Assembly: GCA_015179025.1 (NCBI GenBank)
Contig: WHUX01000065.1
Location: 1-64,000 of the forward strand
Reading direction: 5' to 3'
Source: Terfezia claveryi
Lineage: Eukaryota; Ascomycota; Pezizomycetes; Pezizales; Pezizaceae
Length of the DNA stretch: 64,000 nucleotides
Below are positions 1-11,290 of the stretch, piece by piece. Below the pieces are notes generated by a model. The model did not search any database and had not been told where the DNA came from. It saw nothing but the letters and a program-made list of their open reading frames with translations. The translations under genes were made by a program, and so were the position numbers. Every line of letters starts with the position of its first letter. Position 1 is the first letter of the stretch.

Positions 1-759
1 CAAATTGCCTGCAAGTTGAATCTATAGTCCTTTTTGCGTGAAAAGTATGCCTCATGATTGTACTTTGGCTTCTCATGGAGCTTAATAATTGATCCATCAA
101 TACAGCCTATACACTTGTCGAAAATTGTACCTTCTCCAAGTCTTTGCCCCCGCTGAGGCCACTGTATATACTGTGGACCTAAGCGTGCAAGAAGGCTAAT
201 TGTTCTCCAAAGGTATTGCTGTACCGTGCTTTTCCAATATTAATGCAATTCGATTACGCTCTAAACTCCCAGTTCCACTACCAAGCTTGTATAAAGCTAC
301 AGCAACTTGCTTATATATAGGCATTGGCCTATTACCACTGCCATTTCTCTTCCACGTTCATGCCAGTAATCTTCCAAACCTAACTCTTCAGTAGCTTCAC
401 GAAGCTTTTCTATTAAAAACCAAAAGCTTGCTCGATGCATGTGAAGTAGACCAAAAGGCATCCTCTGGATAGTGTTGGATAATATCCTCTAAAATATCAT
501 CACTTTTATGATGTCCTGCAGTACCTTTGCCCCTATCTATAAGGTATCATTTTATGTTGATGTGCTCTGAAGCTGCAGAAATATCCTCCAGAAGGTCATG
601 ATAGTAATCAGCTGATGAATCTGAACTAGGCTCATCTTCGAGTATTTCCTCAATAACTACGCTTTCGAGATCGTCAAGATGTTGTTGGACTCGGGCCCTT
701 TCCATATAACGAGGCATGTTGATAGCTGAGATGTTAAGCATGATCAACATCAATAACAC
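1..759 (-). pseudogene. Decayed PIF/Harbinger-type DDE transposase, N-terminal part, cut by window edge
   Basis: The reverse strand encodes pieces of a PIF/Harbinger (IS5-like) transposase in several frames. The N-terminal piece starts at an ATG at 759 and ends at a TGA at 547-549; the same frame continues after it with YLIDRGKGT, so the TGA probably replaced an Arg CGA codon. The frame then shifts near 430 (FWFLIEKLREA), near 347 (RPMPIYKQVAVALYKLGSG) and near 220 (TVQQYLWRTISLLARLG, then YIQWPQRGQRLGEG). The last piece, up to base 1, reads CIGCIDGSIIKLHEKPKYN followed by YFSRKKDYRFNLQAI. This is the family block around the first catalytic Asp, where IDGS gives that Asp. The second Asp and the Glu would lie left of the window. 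With one stop and at least three frameshifts the copy cannot encode transposase. No terminal inverted repeat could be assigned on the right side. Confidence 0.85.
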
Positions 760-993
760 TTTTTTTTCAAATTAGGCGGTCAAATGGTACACCTCAATAT
801 GGTTTAGTCTGTACAGGGGAGCCTGGTCAATTTTGCGTATCAACAAAAATTATTTTCTCATTTGACTACCACTACTATACCGCTATGTCACTGATCCTAC
901 TGTTGTGATTCACTTTTTGACAATGGGCTCTTATTCACCAGTTTTCCCGGTAAAGTAAATTTGTGTAGAGTACAATACTATTATCAATTAATC

Positions 994-2356
994 CTAACCC
1001 CCAAAACCAGATATGCTCTCTCCGAACTGTAGGTTACCTCGATTGACAGCCCAGTCTATAGATCTACCCTCCAATTGTTCAACCACGTCTCCTAAAACAT
1101 CTGCGGCCGGAAGCTCCAATCTCAATCGTGGCCCACTATCAGCTTCAAAAAATTCTGCCTCTCCTCTCACACCACCGATGTTAATTATACCTACACCTTT
1201 GCCCCTCCTTGCTACTTCCCTAACAAGTTTCAATGCGCTGTAAGCGGCTAGTGAGCTGCCAATGACCAGTATCCTCTCAGAGTCTTTGACAAGTTGATCG
1301 GCTGCATTTTTCGTATTGGATTGCACACCTTCACCAAAGAATACGACATTGGGTTTTAGTATCCCTTTTGCATTTTTCTTAGTACAGTAGTCTGCTCCCG
1401 AAAGATGAGGAATGTGCGCCCCATCTTTATCAACCTCGACTCCCCCTTCACTCAGGCACTTGGGGCATGGAGGGTATCTGAATTTCGTATACGGGGCTCC
1501 AGGGAGGTCAACATCCCCATCCGGGTTGGTTCTGATACGCTCCCCCCGGGTTGCGTTAGAATTGAAAGCATCTTTGTTTAGGGCATTATGCAGAAATTCG
1601 GTCCATGCGGGGTTCAAATATTCCAAAGTATGTTGGAACTGGTTCCGAGGATGCAGAAACGAACAGGTTAAACAAGCTGTGTGACGAAGAGTGCCATGAA
1701 TCTCCACTATCGGAGGCACAAGGGGGGGAAGCCCCGGATCAGCGAGTGAGTCGAATATAGTTCTGCATGATGGGTTGATGGTTGACGAAGTATATTGTGG
1801 GTGGGCCAAGTGATGCAATGAGTCCACATCTAAAGGCTGTTAGAGAAAATCACTTGACTATGAATTCCGAGGTTTGCAAGCTCACTTTGTGTGATGATAC
1901 CATGAATCAAACCCGTCGCACCCAACAGCGCAATAGCCATGTGTGACTTGTTAGGTCTTGCATTTCCCATTGTGGGCCAACCCAGAAAACTCCGCGCCCA
2001 GTATCTAGAATTTGGAAGTCAAGGTGAACATTCATTACACTCCATGAGACAGCAGATCTGACGTACCGTTTTCTAGCCTCATGATTGGAAATAAACTCTG
2101 TATAGAAGATAGGCCTGTACTTCTTGTTGAGCCTATATGTTCCATTTTCGCCTCGATAGTCTGCGAGCCCGCTTTCGACGGAGACTCCAGCACCGGTAAG
2201 TACAAGAGTCCGGGATTTTGAGGTTCTATCACTGGAATGAGGAGCGAGTAAGAACTCCTGGAGCGCAGTCACGCCTGCGGATCTACTAATTGCCGTTGGT
2301 GGGTAAATAATGGCAGGAGGAAAAGGCGCAGTGTAGGGAATTCGAATCATCGACAT
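994..2356 (-). CDS. Class II (SIRT4-like) NAD-dependent sirtuin
   Basis: Predicted protein of 414 aa in three exons: 2356-2067, 2004-1886 and 1829-994, with introns of 62 and 56 bp. The frame is continuous across both junctions and rebuilds family motifs: RKRYWARSFLGWP across intron 1 and GIITQNVDSLHHLAH across intron 2. Sirtuin landmarks are the NAD-binding TGAGVS (residues 54-59), GLADYRG, TQNVD, the catalytic His in VEIHG (about H181), two zinc Cys pairs (C189/C192 and C258/C261), PNVVFFGE and VIGSSLAAYS. The about 65-residue gap between the Cys pairs and the RKRYWAR block match the SIRT4 type, which yeast lacks. Family enzymes remove acyl groups from lysine using NAD, or ADP-ribosylate; many are mitochondrial. 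The N-terminus (MSMIRIPYTAPFPP) is not a clear presequence, so location is open. It is divergent from the BCAS3-like gene. Confidence 0.93.
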
Positions 2357-3770
2357 TGATTGGAGATACTTTCAAGTATATAAAGCACATTGCTATCCTA
2401 ATGCAAGTTTCAGCTCTTGCAAGAGTAGGTAAATGAGATTATTGGTAGTTTGTTTCAACAGCGGGCTTTTCCAAGGTCTCGGCGCCCTACTTGAAGGATT
2501 CCAAATAACGTTACATACTGTACATACTGTACATATATAATTACCCTCAGAAGAGGTTATTTCAAGATGCCAAGAAGTTGGGCGCCAACTCTGATCCATT
2601 CAATAAATATGGCGATGACAAGATGATGTATATACTCCATCACATGTCAACTAACTACAACGTGGACTTAGTAATTGCAATCTATATGCAGCCTTCCACC
2701 GATGACTATAAAATGCAGCGCGCACGAGACTACTGTACTGCAGCGCATGATGCTGAAAGGACACATTCGAGTTTGGTTCCAAGGTGTGAAGAGTGACGTG
2801 ATACATTTGTAGAATGAACCAGGTGACCTCGCTCAGTTAGATCACAGCCCTAGCAACTCATAGAAACAAAGACCTCATCATCCCAAGGATATCTTGCCCC
2901 TACTATAATCCGTGATGGGGGTGCTTTTTAGTCAGTTTCCAAAGCATGCAATCGTTGTCAGCCAATCATCCACCCAGCCCTTTGCAGATCTCCGTAGGAT
3001 CCAGGCCCTCCGTGAGGCCCAACTACCTGCATCAAGCCGCAGTAGCTCAGCTATCCAGCTGGGTACGGATATCGCTCCTGTGAACTGTAGAGCTGGAGCT
3101 ATATCCGGACAGACTTTATCATCGTTATCTTTGAGTTGTGATGCTTTTTTCTATCCCGGATCAGGGGCACCGTATCTGCGAATGTAGCAGGAGGTCAATG
3201 ATTGAAATAGGGGCTGGTAATTGGGTACTGATAGTAGTATGTGCACTGGGATAGACAAGGGGGCACGGCGTGGGGCCTGTGTTGTGCTCTTGTGCTCTTG
3301 TTTGTTCTCATAAGCGAGAGGTGAGCTTAGAGTCATACATAGAGCCTAGTAGCTTGAACTTGTCACTTCAACCTCTCGAGCAAGTGTCTTCCTTACCACC
3401 ATCAAGCTTGCAACTCATCTCAACATAACTGCACAGAAATTATACAGAAGCCTCTTTTCCTCCAATCTACCGTAACATAAACATCTACGGGATAACGTCA
3501 TAACAGTGCTTTATCCCTGTATCCTTCAAGCCTGTTCTGCTGTCGCTGAAGCTGGTACCTCGTACGAAATTGGCACTCTTAATACATCAAGCTTCCCTAA
3601 GACTGACCTGCTGCAACAGACTGCGACGGTAAAGGCCCCCGCGTTGAAGCTTCACAACTGCCTGAGAATTTGCCCCTAGAGTAGGCAGCAAGCCGTCTAC
3701 TCAGCCTTCGCCGTCGCTAAATTCGTCGCGAAGTACCCCTCTCAGAAGCACTCTCATCTGGTCAACTCTT
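2357..3770. other. Intergenic region between divergent sirtuin and BCAS3-like genes
   Basis: About 1.4 kb separating two divergently transcribed genes, so it should contain both promoters. A short tandem repeat of TACATACTG/TACATACTGTACATATATAA lies near 2512-2540; read on the reverse strand it supplies a TATA-like stretch about 180 bp upstream of the sirtuin ATG. The small open frames here look random and I see no gene. Confidence 0.5.
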
Positions 3771-6700
3771 ATGCCCGCCTTCGGAGACTCCTATAGAACG
3801 AACAATCCTTACCAACAGAGAGCTTTCCCGACCCAGTCGCACCATCACCAGTTTCAGAACTCACAGAGATCTGTGTCTCCACCAGAAGGCGCCAGTTCTC
3901 CTGCCCCTGGACAATTTCTCGGCAATAAAGCAGTTTCAAGTCAGTTAAGCACCGTTGTAGGCGTTGGTAGTGGTGCTGGAGGGAACTACAAGCATAGGAT
4001 CTACCCAAAGGAGTTGTAAGTGTTGCCTTGGAATGCCGAGCGGGTACTGGGCAAAAGTAGCTAATTGGGAATAGAAGTCCCCATACTATCTTCAAATCAA
4101 CTCACACTGCCACTGCATCACCACTGCTTGCAGCCCTTTCGAATCCTTCGGATTTGTTCACACGATCTTTTCTTTCGGCATCCCCAGGCACAAGTTCCAC
4201 AGCCCCGAGCTCAGTCACTGGAGGATCTCCGCCGAGCTCATGGCCCGCTTCATACCCAAACAATGGTTCTCTGCCTCGTGGTATTGGGGCAGTGTCCCAC
4301 GTAACGGTGGTTATCCTTCTTTCGAGGAGCACCTGAGCAGAAACGGTGCATTTACGGGTAATCTGCAGCACACAGCCTCTTCTGGCGACCCAACGAGGCT
4401 AAAGCCAGGAGATACTTCTTACGCTTGTTCATTCGACACCTTAGATGGTGACTCGGAGAATGTACTCTGTTTTGGGTGGGAAGGAGGACTTGATGTTTGG
4501 AGGGCTGGAAAGGGTTCAATAGATCTACTGGGCAGATTGGAAGGCTTACCAGGTGGTGTAAGAAGCGCAAAGGTTCACAGTCTGTCCTAAGAATTACTGT
4601 TTATAAATTAACGTTTTGAATAGATACTGCCCACTCCTCAACGAGGTGACCCTCTGGCATCTATTCGACCCCTCGTAGTCATGACGATCCAGACTCCCGT
4701 ACAAACAACGTCGCGAGACGACCTGCCTTCACCGACGTCTTCCTCTCCGCCATCATCCAGACCCAGAAGTGCTGCCTCTTTTACGTCATCACGCTCCCAC
4801 CACACGAGCCATGGTCCCAAGCTTAACACTGAGATAGAATGGCAAACGTCGGTGGAGATATACTCATTGTCTACTAGGGAGAGGGTAGCTGTGCTGCTCA
4901 CGAGTCCTCTTGAACCTAGCCCAGTTACGAGCATCGTGGATCTATCCCCTCCGCCAGTGTGGGGTGGTCTTCGGGTTGAGGTTGACGACAAGTCTATTGC
5001 AGTAGGAGTTGGTTTGAGTGGTGAGGTTTACCTCTTCACCCTCGTCACCATTGTTACTCCAGTCCAAGTGCAGTCTGTGGTGCCTTCTATTACAATAGAA
5101 CCAACTAAGAAGGGAAAAAGAGGCAAAGCGAGTGGCTTCCAGAAGAAGACACCAGCGCCAGTCAGCAGCTCCCAGCCAACAGGGCTTAGAGGTGAATGGG
5201 TCTGTCAAGGGAAAGTATGGACAACAGTTCAGGTTCCCACTGGCGGTGCAGAAGGTGCCAACTTTGGTTACACTGGTGGAGTAGGCAATTCTGGTCTAGG
5301 CTTCTTCCAAAACGGCACACCTGTTTTCTCTTTAGAAGGGCGCTGGCTTTCTTATTCTCCACCACCTGCAAATTCAAGCATTTCTGCAGGAGCTGTTATC
5401 ATGGTTTCACATGCTCTAGCAACGTCTTCGGTGATGGCACAGACCCCACCTTCACAACCACCCATCACTGCCCAAGTTGACACGACTGATGGAGAGGAAA
5501 AACTGATTAATCGCATGGCTCGCGAGGCAACTCAAGAGGTCATCCGAGGCGCGAAGTGGGTAGGAGAACATGGCATCAAAGCATGGCAAAGCTACTGGAA
5601 TGGTGCGGGGCAACATGCCGGAAGTGGACCGCAATCGATTCAACCCGCAAATTCTCTTCCATCCAGTCTCAATGGTGGTTCTGGTGGTTTCGCTGAGATG
5701 GGGGGGGGTAGCACGACTTCAGTTTCCGGGATGTCGGCCCTGGGACAACAATTGCAGCGGGAAAGACAAATGCAACAAATGAATGCTTTCCCAAATGGCA
5801 TGGGATCCCCTTATCTCAACAATAACGGAAACGCCTATCCAAATGCTGCCAGCAGCACAGTCCCCTCAAATGGCGTTCCGCTGAATAATAGTGCTCAGCA
5901 CCAGAGTGGTGGATACGTTAAGTCTGCTATGCATAGTGGTAATGACCCTATATATGTTAGCATCTTGGATTTGGGCAAATTTCCTTCCTCTGTAGATTCC
6001 CAAGTGATGCCAAGTTCAGGGTATCAGCAGTGTACACCTTTTGCAACATTTCAGCCGCCTCTAGGAGCAAGTTACCTTAGCTTTGCACCTGGGGGCCTTG
6101 CATTACTTACTGTGAGCGGCAAGGGGGATGTCTACAGTGTCTGGGATCTCATGAGAGTTGCACACAAACCTGCAAGTTCTAACCAGGGATATAGCGGGTT
6201 ATCAACTGTTGGGCCCTCTTCGTCAGTGGGGTCAGCTTTAAACATGTCAGCAAGTAGGCACGTCCGGTTGATAGCTCGCTTCACTCGCATGACTGTGGCC
6301 CGGACGGTAGATGTTACATGGTCTTTTCCGAGAGGTGACAAGCTCGCAGTTGTCACAGATCGAGGCACGGTCCACTTCTACGATCTTCCAAATAATGCAT
6401 ACCAATGGCCACCTTACCGCAAGCCGCCACCAAGTTCTGCTTCCACCAATGGGCCACCCGTATTCAATTCCCAACCCGCTGCTGGCGTTGTTCATGCAGT
6501 GCAAGGCGCTGTAAGCCTTCTTGGTAGCAGCACACAGCCTCTCCTGACTGCTGCACGGAGGCGAAGGCCGTCTAACAGCGCTGCGACTGTAAAGCTCCCA
6601 TCACCTACGGGTGGCATCTTCGTCAATTATGGGAATTCACGGACTCGCGAATCGACATCAGAAGGTGCAGAGAGCTCCGGAGGTAGAAAAGGCAGCTATT

Positions 6701-7575
6701 TACCAATAGGAGTGAGTAAGGTCAGTTTGCCTGGAAATCCGAACATTGTCGCTCCAGGCTTGGTAAAATTTTTTGTTGGGAAGGACAAGGGCAAAGTGGC
6801 AATGATGGGTGGTGGCCTGCTCTGTATTTATCAAAAAACAACTGGGAGCCTTGGAGGAAGCAAAAAGAGAAGGAGCATGGCTGGTGGCATCCTCCTTGAG
6901 AGTGGTGTCGCGTATGATTTGCCGGGGTTACCAGATAACCTGCCCACCATCAAAAGGGATTACAGCGATGGAGATCAGTTGATTGAGTTGGATAAAGTTG
7001 TATCTGGTTACTGGAATGGGAAAACTCACCACAGCGCTGGTTTGTCGGATGTTCAGTATCGTAAGAGAGACGAGCAGCAACGGTGCATCCAACACCCACT
7101 GTCATTCGCGGAAATTGAAACGGCGCCTGCATACCCCACCTTCCACACTGACCGCCGCGTGAGCCTTATGGTGTTCGCGGACATTTCAACCCCGGTAACA
7201 AGTAGCTCCATGCTCTTGCAGCAAATGCAGATGCTTGCTCTTTCGCAATTTGATATCGTTCGGGAAGATGCTCAGACAGACAAGAATGCAAAATGGGTTT
7301 TTGGTTTCCCTATAAAGACAGAGAAACTCAACTTCGGTGGTGGAAAGGGGGATGTTGAGTTTCTTGATGGTGGTGCACTCGAAGATGTTGCCGATGCTAT
7401 TGAGAGCAGGCTTAAGTTGAGTGCACATCTTACGAAAGACGGAGAAGAAGGTGGAAGGGTGGTGGTGAAAACTAGAAGGACGAAGCGAGGGAAGAGTGCT
7501 GGCATCGATTGCATCGATGACGAGGAAGGATTTTTTGAAGAGGATTGCGTGTTAGATTTCACTGCTGGGATGTGA
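3771..7575 (+). CDS. BCAS3-like WD40-repeat protein
   Basis: Predicted 1211 aa in three exons: 3771-4015, 4134-4572 and 4624-7575 (introns 118 and 51 bp). Both junctions keep frame, and the second yields GVRSAK|ILPTPQRGDPLAS, the expected BCAS3-type continuation. Features: a Ser/Gln-rich N-terminus; a first propeller blade SYACSFDTLDGDSENVLCFG followed by GWEGGLDVWRAG (about 185-215); Ser/Pro loops; an amphipathic segment ending WVGEHGIKAWQSYWNG (about 535-550); GKGDVYSVWDLMR (about 720-735); and VDVTWSFPRGDKLAVVTDRG followed by TVHFYDL (about 785-815). Mammalian BCAS3 is a WD40 protein that binds phosphoinositides at the autophagosome precursor with a partner, PHAF1. A role in autophagy or membrane traffic here is inference. 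The family name rests on the blade order and these motifs; other large WD40 scaffolds are less likely. Confidence 0.85.
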
Positions 7576-8254
7576 TTGCATCCTCTTTCGGGCTCAAGTA
7601 CTATATTATACATCTCATTCTTGGTGAAGGCCTGCTTCTTGTTCTATGCAAATGGCGCAACAATTTAAGGGCTTGACGTTCAGTCAACAATTGTTTATGG
7701 ATTTTGGGCGCTGAGCATGTGTTCATATGGGTGAGCAGGTCTAACATGATACAAATATATATCCGGGTTTATGGGGTTTGGTTAACTTGGTTTGTTGTTT
7801 CTTGAGCTGGTTTTCAGAATTTTGCATTTGCATTTAATATCAAGGAGCGTCTGATGAAATTCGGAGTAGGCAACAGTTAGGGTGTTCTTATTGTTGTGCT
7901 TTACTCTCCTTTCAATATTTCATTTTTTTTTTTGTGGGGGGAATTCTCATTGCTCTATTCACATACCTACCACACTACCATACTAGAAAAGAGAAAAAAA
8001 AACTTTTTTCTTGGAAGGTTTTAATTTCCTTTTTTATTTGTCATTATCGCTCTTATTTATAATACTTGTTACCGTCTGTTCCTACTTTCCATTGTTGTAT
8101 GGTGATGAGGGTCTATGATATGGTTCAATGATTCGATATGTGGGGTAGAGTGCCAGTGTGCACTTGTTGCAAATGTACGTTACATACCTGAGTATGTATC
8201 TATTGTACTGTACAATGCAGTTGAAATATTAGAGGAATATGGACATATGCGTGC

Positions 8255-8285
<31 letters not shown>

Positions 8286-9079
8286 TGGGTGGTTAAGGCT
8301 CTAAGAAGTTCAGGGTAAGAGAGGTAATCTTTTCATTGCTTTCGCACTGCATAGGATGGTCTGCATTAGTGGTCTGCATTAGAAAAATTTAGAAGTCTAC
8401 ACATAGTTACAAGGTTGCAGGAAACCTTGAAACCAAGTGCGTGACGGCTCGGCCCGTGAAAAGGTTCCAGAAACCCAATTTTTCCACTCTTTCTTTCCTT
8501 TTTTTCCATTCTAGTATTTTATGATTGAAAAAGATATATATGAAAATCCGTAATTTTGTAAATACCATCATAAATAATCCGTTCAATAGCATCAACTCCC
8601 AAGGTTCCACTCTGCAACATCATGGCACCATTCCATTTTGATATCCTGCCGGCAAGCCACGACCAAAGGGGGAAAAAAAGAAGAACCAAACCAGCTACTA
8701 CTCCTCTAGTTAGCACGTCTTCCGGGCTATTTCCCCCGAAAAGCTAAGTTTAGACTTCAAAGAAAGGTTATTTCGACAGCCAAAAGTGAGAAAAAAACCA
8801 AAACCCTAATATTCGGAGAATACTCGCTAATCACATCAATAACTATAACCCAAGCCTAACCATAACCATCATTGGCCTTAATTTGTAGATCCCGTGCCCG
8901 GTGCCCCGAAGTACCATAAAAATAGAAACACAACCACTTTGAACACCAGAACAAGAAGAACCAAGGCAAAAGAAACCTTATTCAAGCAACCCAATGAGTA
9001 AATAAATGTAAAGGATATGTTAAATTTGGAAAACATATACAAAAGAAAATATGCAAAAAAGAGCTATGCAAAAGCCTCG
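7576..9079. other. Convergent 3' intergenic region with poly-T tract
   Basis: About 1.5 kb between the 3' ends of two converging genes. It is AT-rich, with many T and A runs, the longest being 26 T at 8255-8280. No frame here resembles a protein; it probably holds the two 3' untranslated regions and terminators. Confidence 0.5.
8255..8280. repeat. Homopolymer T tract (26 bp)
   Basis: Uninterrupted run of 26 T, preceded by GTGC and followed by GAGGGTGGG. It may be a microsatellite or the poly-A scar of a retroposed sequence, but no element is recognisable beside it. Confidence 0.8.
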
Positions 9080-11290
9080 TTAAACAGCCCAATAGACTTC
9101 CACCTCAGCCCTGTACACGCCAACATCCCATCTGTAGCCTACAGGATTCCAGCCTAGTCCTCCTCCTGCCCTCGCCACGAGGACCAGACGGTCTCCCATT
9201 CTCAAACTCCTGACGAGTTTGCCCAGTGCCCCGTTCTTACGTAGCGAGCCTGTCTTAATTCGCTCTTCCAAAACAGTATTTGGGGCAATGTACGTACTTG
9301 ATGCTTTCGTAGGAGCGGGGAGGGAATTACTCGACGAATTTGTCGACGAGCTATCGGATGAGGACGAGGATGATGAGGATGCGGTGGAAGACGATGAAGA
9401 CGAGCCCGAGCTGGAGGAAGAGCTGGAGCCAGATGATAATTTGGATAATGTTTCTTCATCTGGTTTCAATCGTGAACTGACTGGAGCAATCTTACTTGGG
9501 GATACCCCGTCGCCCCAGCACATCTTCGATCCAAAAGGACAGTTGCAATAATTCCTCGAGTTAAGATGCCGGAAAGGATGATTTGGTGAGGGAACCGCGT
9601 TATGTAAATCGGGATCTATCCCCTGGTATTGCCAGTTGCCCTCATTGAGTTCGTTTTCATCATCCGGTTCAGTCTCTTCCCAATCATTCCAGTCCCATAC
9701 AGTCCTGTGTATCCTCACCTTAGACTCTCCCACTCTAATGCGGTGACCCAGATCCCGCTGGACCAGTATATTTTCTTTCCCCTTGGGATACTTCCTCTTC
9801 CATACTATTTCAGGGTCAGCAGGACTTTTGGGCACCGGCTCCTCTACAAACATCTCAAACCACGTCAAATCTGGGGCCGAGTCGGGATTCAAATGCAAGT
9901 GCATTCTGTGATCGTTGACGGTTCTATCAACCATCTCTTTAGACCATATTGTCCATATAATCTTTCTCACTTTTGCAGACTTCTTGCTTCTACCGCTGTT
10001 CTGGCTCAAAGTGAGATCCACTAGCCTCGGCTCCAATATATTCTTGTGCTCGAAAGGTATCTCTGGGGTACCATGTACTGCAGTCTCAACGTGGAATTTC
10101 TCTTCTCTTGTTGTACTATAGTACTGATAAATCGGCACAACCCATTGATGAAAACGTGACATTGTGTAGAACGACCTCCACTGTTGCTTTGTGCGCTTGT
10201 TCTCTTTTTTCTCAAACTTCTTGTCGTCAAGACCCGGTCTCACATTGGGGTAAAGCTCATCAATCTCTAGAGCCCAGGAGCTTGTTTCTGTTGGATATAA
10301 TTGACGGACCGTGTATGATTTTATCAGTGTTTTTCCCGACGATATCCCGTTTCCAATACTTGTCAAAACAGTGTCTCCGGTTGTTGATGGCTCAGCATTT
10401 CTTTTCTCCAACTCAACAACGACCCCAATCGGGCTTTTCCATGGCCCATTGTGCAGCATATTAGTTAGTCTCTGCCACCTTGAGTTCGCATCATCATCAT
10501 TTTTTTGGTGAGAGGTCGGTGGGAGTTTTGGTATTCTCTTTACTGCAGCCGCCTTGGCCGTCTCGGGGACTACTAATTCCATATCTCCTCCGAGAGGAAA
10601 ACTCCTCAAGTACACGCCATTTGAAATCACCTGTGCTCCATCATCTGGAGCTGGATCCTCTAGTGCACGACCTAGGGCGATGGAAGTGGTTCTTCTCCAC
10701 GGCTGGGACCGTTTGGATGCGCCCGGCGTATTCCCCCTCCAGTCACGCTCCTTATCCATCCAGACAGATGTTGACGTATCTGGGTGTTGTTTACCAACTA
10801 GCATTAATCTGCTAACAACAGTCCTTGTGCAAGGCCAGTAACCGGCGAGGTCGAGAATCATATCACATACTTCCGGTGGAACTTGTATTGGCTTCTCCGG
10901 GTGTGGTCGGGGCGGGGTTTCAGGACTTGAGCCAGTAACCGCAACTATCATCCCTTTGTCGTCCCTTACCCACAGCTTAGTGAAGCGCAAATTGGCAAAC
11001 ATCTCCTTCACTTCGAGCACCTGCTCGACCGTCGGTGTTTCGAATTTAGCCTCTTTCTCAACTTTAGAGCCATACTTCTTCTCTTCCGGCCAATTGCCTG
11101 CAGCTGATTCTACGTCTGGATCAAACGGTTTAGTAATTGACGTAGATTCAGGACACCTCCATAACCGCAGAATTGAGATCAAGCAGGATCGAAGGCCAGC
11201 TAGAATAAAGTAGCAGAGAATGAGCGGCGACAAACAAAATGCCGCAACCCAGAAGAAGATGTCGAACAGCACGGAGCTGAGTCTAGCCAT
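9080..11290 (-). CDS. Fungal protein of unknown function with N-terminal membrane anchor and Ser-rich tract
   Basis: Single-exon frame of 736 aa starting at an ATG at 11290. The N-terminus has two close hydrophobic stretches (LFDIFFWVAAFCLSPLILCY and a short following segment, about 8-35), suggesting a membrane anchor or hairpin. Residues about 90-170 contain KLWVRDDKGMIVAVTGSSPE and PPEVCDMILDLAGYWPCTR. A central region holds beta-rich, Trp-rich blocks (SWALEIDELYP; WTIWSKEMVDRTVNDHRMHL; KVRIHRTVWDWNDWEE). A Ser homopolymer-like tract lies near 625-665. The C-terminus, MGDRLVLVARAGGGLGWNPV then VEVYWAV, resembles an ending seen in many uncharacterised ascomycete proteins (GDR-h-WAR...EVYWAV). 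That resemblance is from memory and gives no biochemical function. The gene is divergent from POB3. Confidence 0.8.
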   Translation of the reverse strand: MARLSSVLFDIFFWVAAFCLSPLILCYFILAGLRSCLISILRLWRCPESTSITKPFDPDVESAAGNWPEEKKYGSKVEKEAKFETPTVEQVLEVKEMFANLRFTKLWVRDDKGMIVAVTGSSPETPPRPHPEKPIQVPPEVCDMILDLAGYWPCTRTVVSRLMLVGKQHPDTSTSVWMDKERDWRGNTPGASKRSQPWRRTTSIALGRALEDPAPDDGAQVISNGVYLRSFPLGGDMELVVPETAKAAAVKRIPKLPPTSHQKNDDDANSRWQRLTNMLHNGPWKSPIGVVVELEKRNAEPSTTGDTVLTSIGNGISSGKTLIKSYTVRQLYPTETSSWALEIDELYPNVRPGLDDKKFEKKENKRTKQQWRSFYTMSRFHQWVVPIYQYYSTTREEKFHVETAVHGTPEIPFEHKNILEPRLVDLTLSQNSGRSKKSAKVRKIIWTIWSKEMVDRTVNDHRMHLHLNPDSAPDLTWFEMFVEEPVPKSPADPEIVWKRKYPKGKENILVQRDLGHRIRVGESKVRIHRTVWDWNDWEETEPDDENELNEGNWQYQGIDPDLHNAVPSPNHPFRHLNSRNYCNCPFGSKMCWGDGVSPSKIAPVSSRLKPDEETLSKLSSGSSSSSSSGSSSSSSTASSSSSSSSDSSSTNSSSNSLPAPTKASSTYIAPNTVLEERIKTGSLRKNGALGKLVRSLRMGDRLVLVARAGGGLGWNPVGYRWDVGVYRAEVEVYWAV

